From: an uncultured Burkholderiales bacterium
GTDB taxonomy: Bacteria; Pseudomonadota; Gammaproteobacteria; Burkholderiales; Burkholderiaceae_C
Length of the DNA: 6,105 nucleotides
Direction of reading: 5' to 3'
Assembly (NCBI GenBank): GCA_903887655.1
Contig: CAISQQ010000482.1
Span: 1 to 6,105, forward strand
Shown here: positions 4,903-6,105 of the stretch, piece after piece
Layout of the letters: every line of letters begins with the position of its first letter
Numbering within the stretch: the stretch's first letter is position 1
The notes under the pieces: model-generated
Seen by the model: only the letters and a program-made list of their open reading frames with translations
Told to the model about the DNA's origin: nothing
Databases searched by the model: none
Translations under genes and position numbers: made by a program

Positions 4903-6105
4903 ATTGGGCTCCCGATTTAAAGCTTGGAATGGCGAGAGTGGCGGCTTTGCCTTTGTTGACAGTCATGAGCACGTTCCAGAGCATGACCACCATGCCAAAC
5001 AAATAAAGTGCCCCACCGATCACACGGATCACGTAATAGGGGTAGGTGGCTTTGACCCCTTCAACAAACGTGTAGGTGAGGGTGCCGTCCTCGTTCATGG
5101 CTCTCCACATGAGGCCTTGCATGACACCGGCGATCCACATGGCTGCAATGTAGAGCACAATTCCCACGGTTGCACTCCAAAAATGCAACTCAATGGCCGG
5201 CACACTGTGCATGGTTTTTTGACCGAAGAGTTTGGGAATCAAGAAGTAAATCGCACCCATGGACACGAGGCCCACCCAGCCCAAGGCGCCCGAGTGCACG
5301 TGACCGATGGTCCAGTCGGTGTAATGGGACAAGGCGTTGACGGTTTTGATGGCCATCATGGGGCCTTCAAAGGTGCTCATGCCGTAAAAAGACAAGGAGA
5401 CGATCAAAAACCTGAGAACTGGATCGTCTCTGAGTTTATGCCAAGCTCCCGAGAGCGTCATGATGCCATTGATCATGCCGCCCCAACTGGGCGCGAGAAG
5501 AATGAGGGAGAACACCATCCCGAGGGACTGGGTCCAATCGGGCAGCGCGGTGTAGTGCAAATGATGGGGGCCAGCCCACATGTAGGTAAAAATCAGCGCC
5601 CAAAAGTGAACAATGGACAATCGGTACGAGTAAACTGGGCGCTCGGCTTGCTTGGGGATGAAGTAGTACATGATCCCTAAAAAACCAGCGGTCAAAAAGA
5701 AACCCACGGCATTGTGTCCATACCACCACTGCACCATGGCGTCTTGTACGCCGGCGTAGGCCGAATACGACTTCCAAAAGCTCACTGGAATTTCTGCGCT
5801 GTTGACGATGTGAAGAATGGCCACGGCCAAGATGAAGGCACCAAAGAACCAGTTGGCGACATAAATGTGTCGCACCCGCCGTATTCCAATGGTGCCAAAA
5901 AACACGATGGCATAGCACACCCATACCACCGCAATCAACAGATCGATGGGCCACTCGAGTTCGGCGTATTCTTTGGCGGTGGTGATCCCCAGTGGCAAGG
6001 TGATGGCGGCCGACAAAATCACCGCTTGCCAACCCCAAAATGTGAAAGCGGCCAATTTGGGGGCAAATAGTCGCGTTTGTCCCGTTCTTTGCACCACGTA
6101 GTAAC
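4895..6105 (-). CDS. ccoN: CcoN, catalytic heme-copper subunit I of cbb3 oxidase (5' end missing)
   Basis: The frame is open to the window edge and about 402 C-terminal residues are visible. CcoN is usually near 475-480 residues, so roughly 75-80 are missing, including the N-terminal histidine that ligates low-spin heme b. The GTG at 6097 is an internal valine codon, not a start: the frame reads YYVVQRTG through it, as in other CcoN proteins. Counting that valine as 1, CuB ligands are H128 (WWYGHNA), H178 and H179 (AGPHHLHY). The cross-linked tyrosine is Y172 (TYMW). Heme b3 and b are held by H266 and H268 (GHVHSG), and E244 (STFEGPM) is the conserved glutamate near the active site. Many transmembrane helices are visible. 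This subunit reduces oxygen to water with high affinity and pumps protons. It ends with TGA inside ccoO. The operon promoter is beyond the right edge. Confidence 0.97.
   Translation of the reverse strand, partial: YYVVQRTGQTRLFAPKLAAFTFWGWQAVILSAAITLPLGITTAKEYAELEWPIDLLIAVVWVCYAIVFFGTIGIRRVRHIYVANWFFGAFILAVAILHIVNSAEIPVSFWKSYSAYAGVQDAMVQWWYGHNAVGFFLTAGFLGIMYYFIPKQAERPVYSYRLSIVHFWALIFTYMWAGPHHLHYTALPDWTQSLGMVFSLILLAPSWGGMINGIMTLSGAWHKLRDDPVLRFLIVSLSFYGMSTFEGPMMAIKTVNALSHYTDWTIGHVHSGALGWVGLVSMGAIYFLIPKLFGQKTMHSVPAIELHFWSATVGIVLYIAAMWIAGVMQGLMWRAMNEDGTLTYTFVEGVKATYPYYVIRVIGGALYLFGMVVMLWNVLMTVNKGKAATLAIPSFKSGAQYV
4909..4913 (-). promoter_or_regulatory. Ribosome binding site of ccoO within ccoN
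   Basis: GGGAG on the minus strand, six bases before the ccoO ATG at 4902 and inside the last ccoN codons. It fixes the ccoO start and supports the 8-base gene overlap. Confidence 0.6.

Noticed and set aside
4802..5680. Plus-strand open frame of 292 codons across ccoN and the ccoO start.
   Set aside because: It mirrors a conserved catalytic gene, and its translation is rich in His/Gly/Asp with no domain, as expected for a shadow of a membrane protein gene.
5436..6038. Minus-strand 200-codon frame inside ccoN in another phase.
   Set aside because: It overlaps the conserved heme-copper frame entirely, and its product is Arg/His-rich with no coherent domain.
6095..6097. GTG as the start of ccoN.
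   Set aside because: The frame continues upstream to the window edge with the conserved YYV residues, and about 75-80 N-terminal residues, including a heme b ligand, are still missing.

Overview
The window is a cbb3-type cytochrome c oxidase (cco/fix) locus with a convergent Fnr/Anr-type regulator gene. The Fnr, CcoG and short FixH proteins, and a small membrane protein after FixH, resemble those of Burkholderiales, most likely the family Comamonadaceae. That placement is from recalled protein resemblance, not a search, and genus cannot be named. A microaerobic or facultatively anaerobic aquatic or soil betaproteobacterium would fit.

Layout: on the plus strand, an intact fnr-like gene (51-770) has no visible Shine-Dalgarno. 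After a 119-base convergent gap, everything else is on the minus strand and reads from the right edge leftwards: ccoN (5' end cut off by the window), ccoO (overlapping ccoN by 8 bases), ccoQ (45 codons, 24 bases after ccoO), ccoP (9 bases after ccoQ), a 198-base gap, ccoG (TTG start), ccoH/fixH-like, and a 99-codon two-helix membrane protein gene joined to ccoH by an ATGA overlap.

How they work together: CcoN carries hemes b and b3 and CuB and reduces oxygen. CcoO (one heme c) and CcoP (two heme c) pass electrons to it, and CcoQ is a small stabilising subunit. CcoG (iron-sulfur membrane protein) and CcoH are biogenesis factors for copper supply and assembly. The Fnr-like protein, with all four expected cluster cysteines, is the kind of oxygen sensor that induces such operons at low oxygen. 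The true cco promoter, ccoS and ccoI are not in the window.

No mobile element, CRISPR array, RNA gene or novel multi-gene system is visible. The items most worth a second look are the coupled small membrane protein at the operon end, the divergent short FixH, the ATG-less start of ccoG after an unusually large gap, and the repeated segment inside ccoP.
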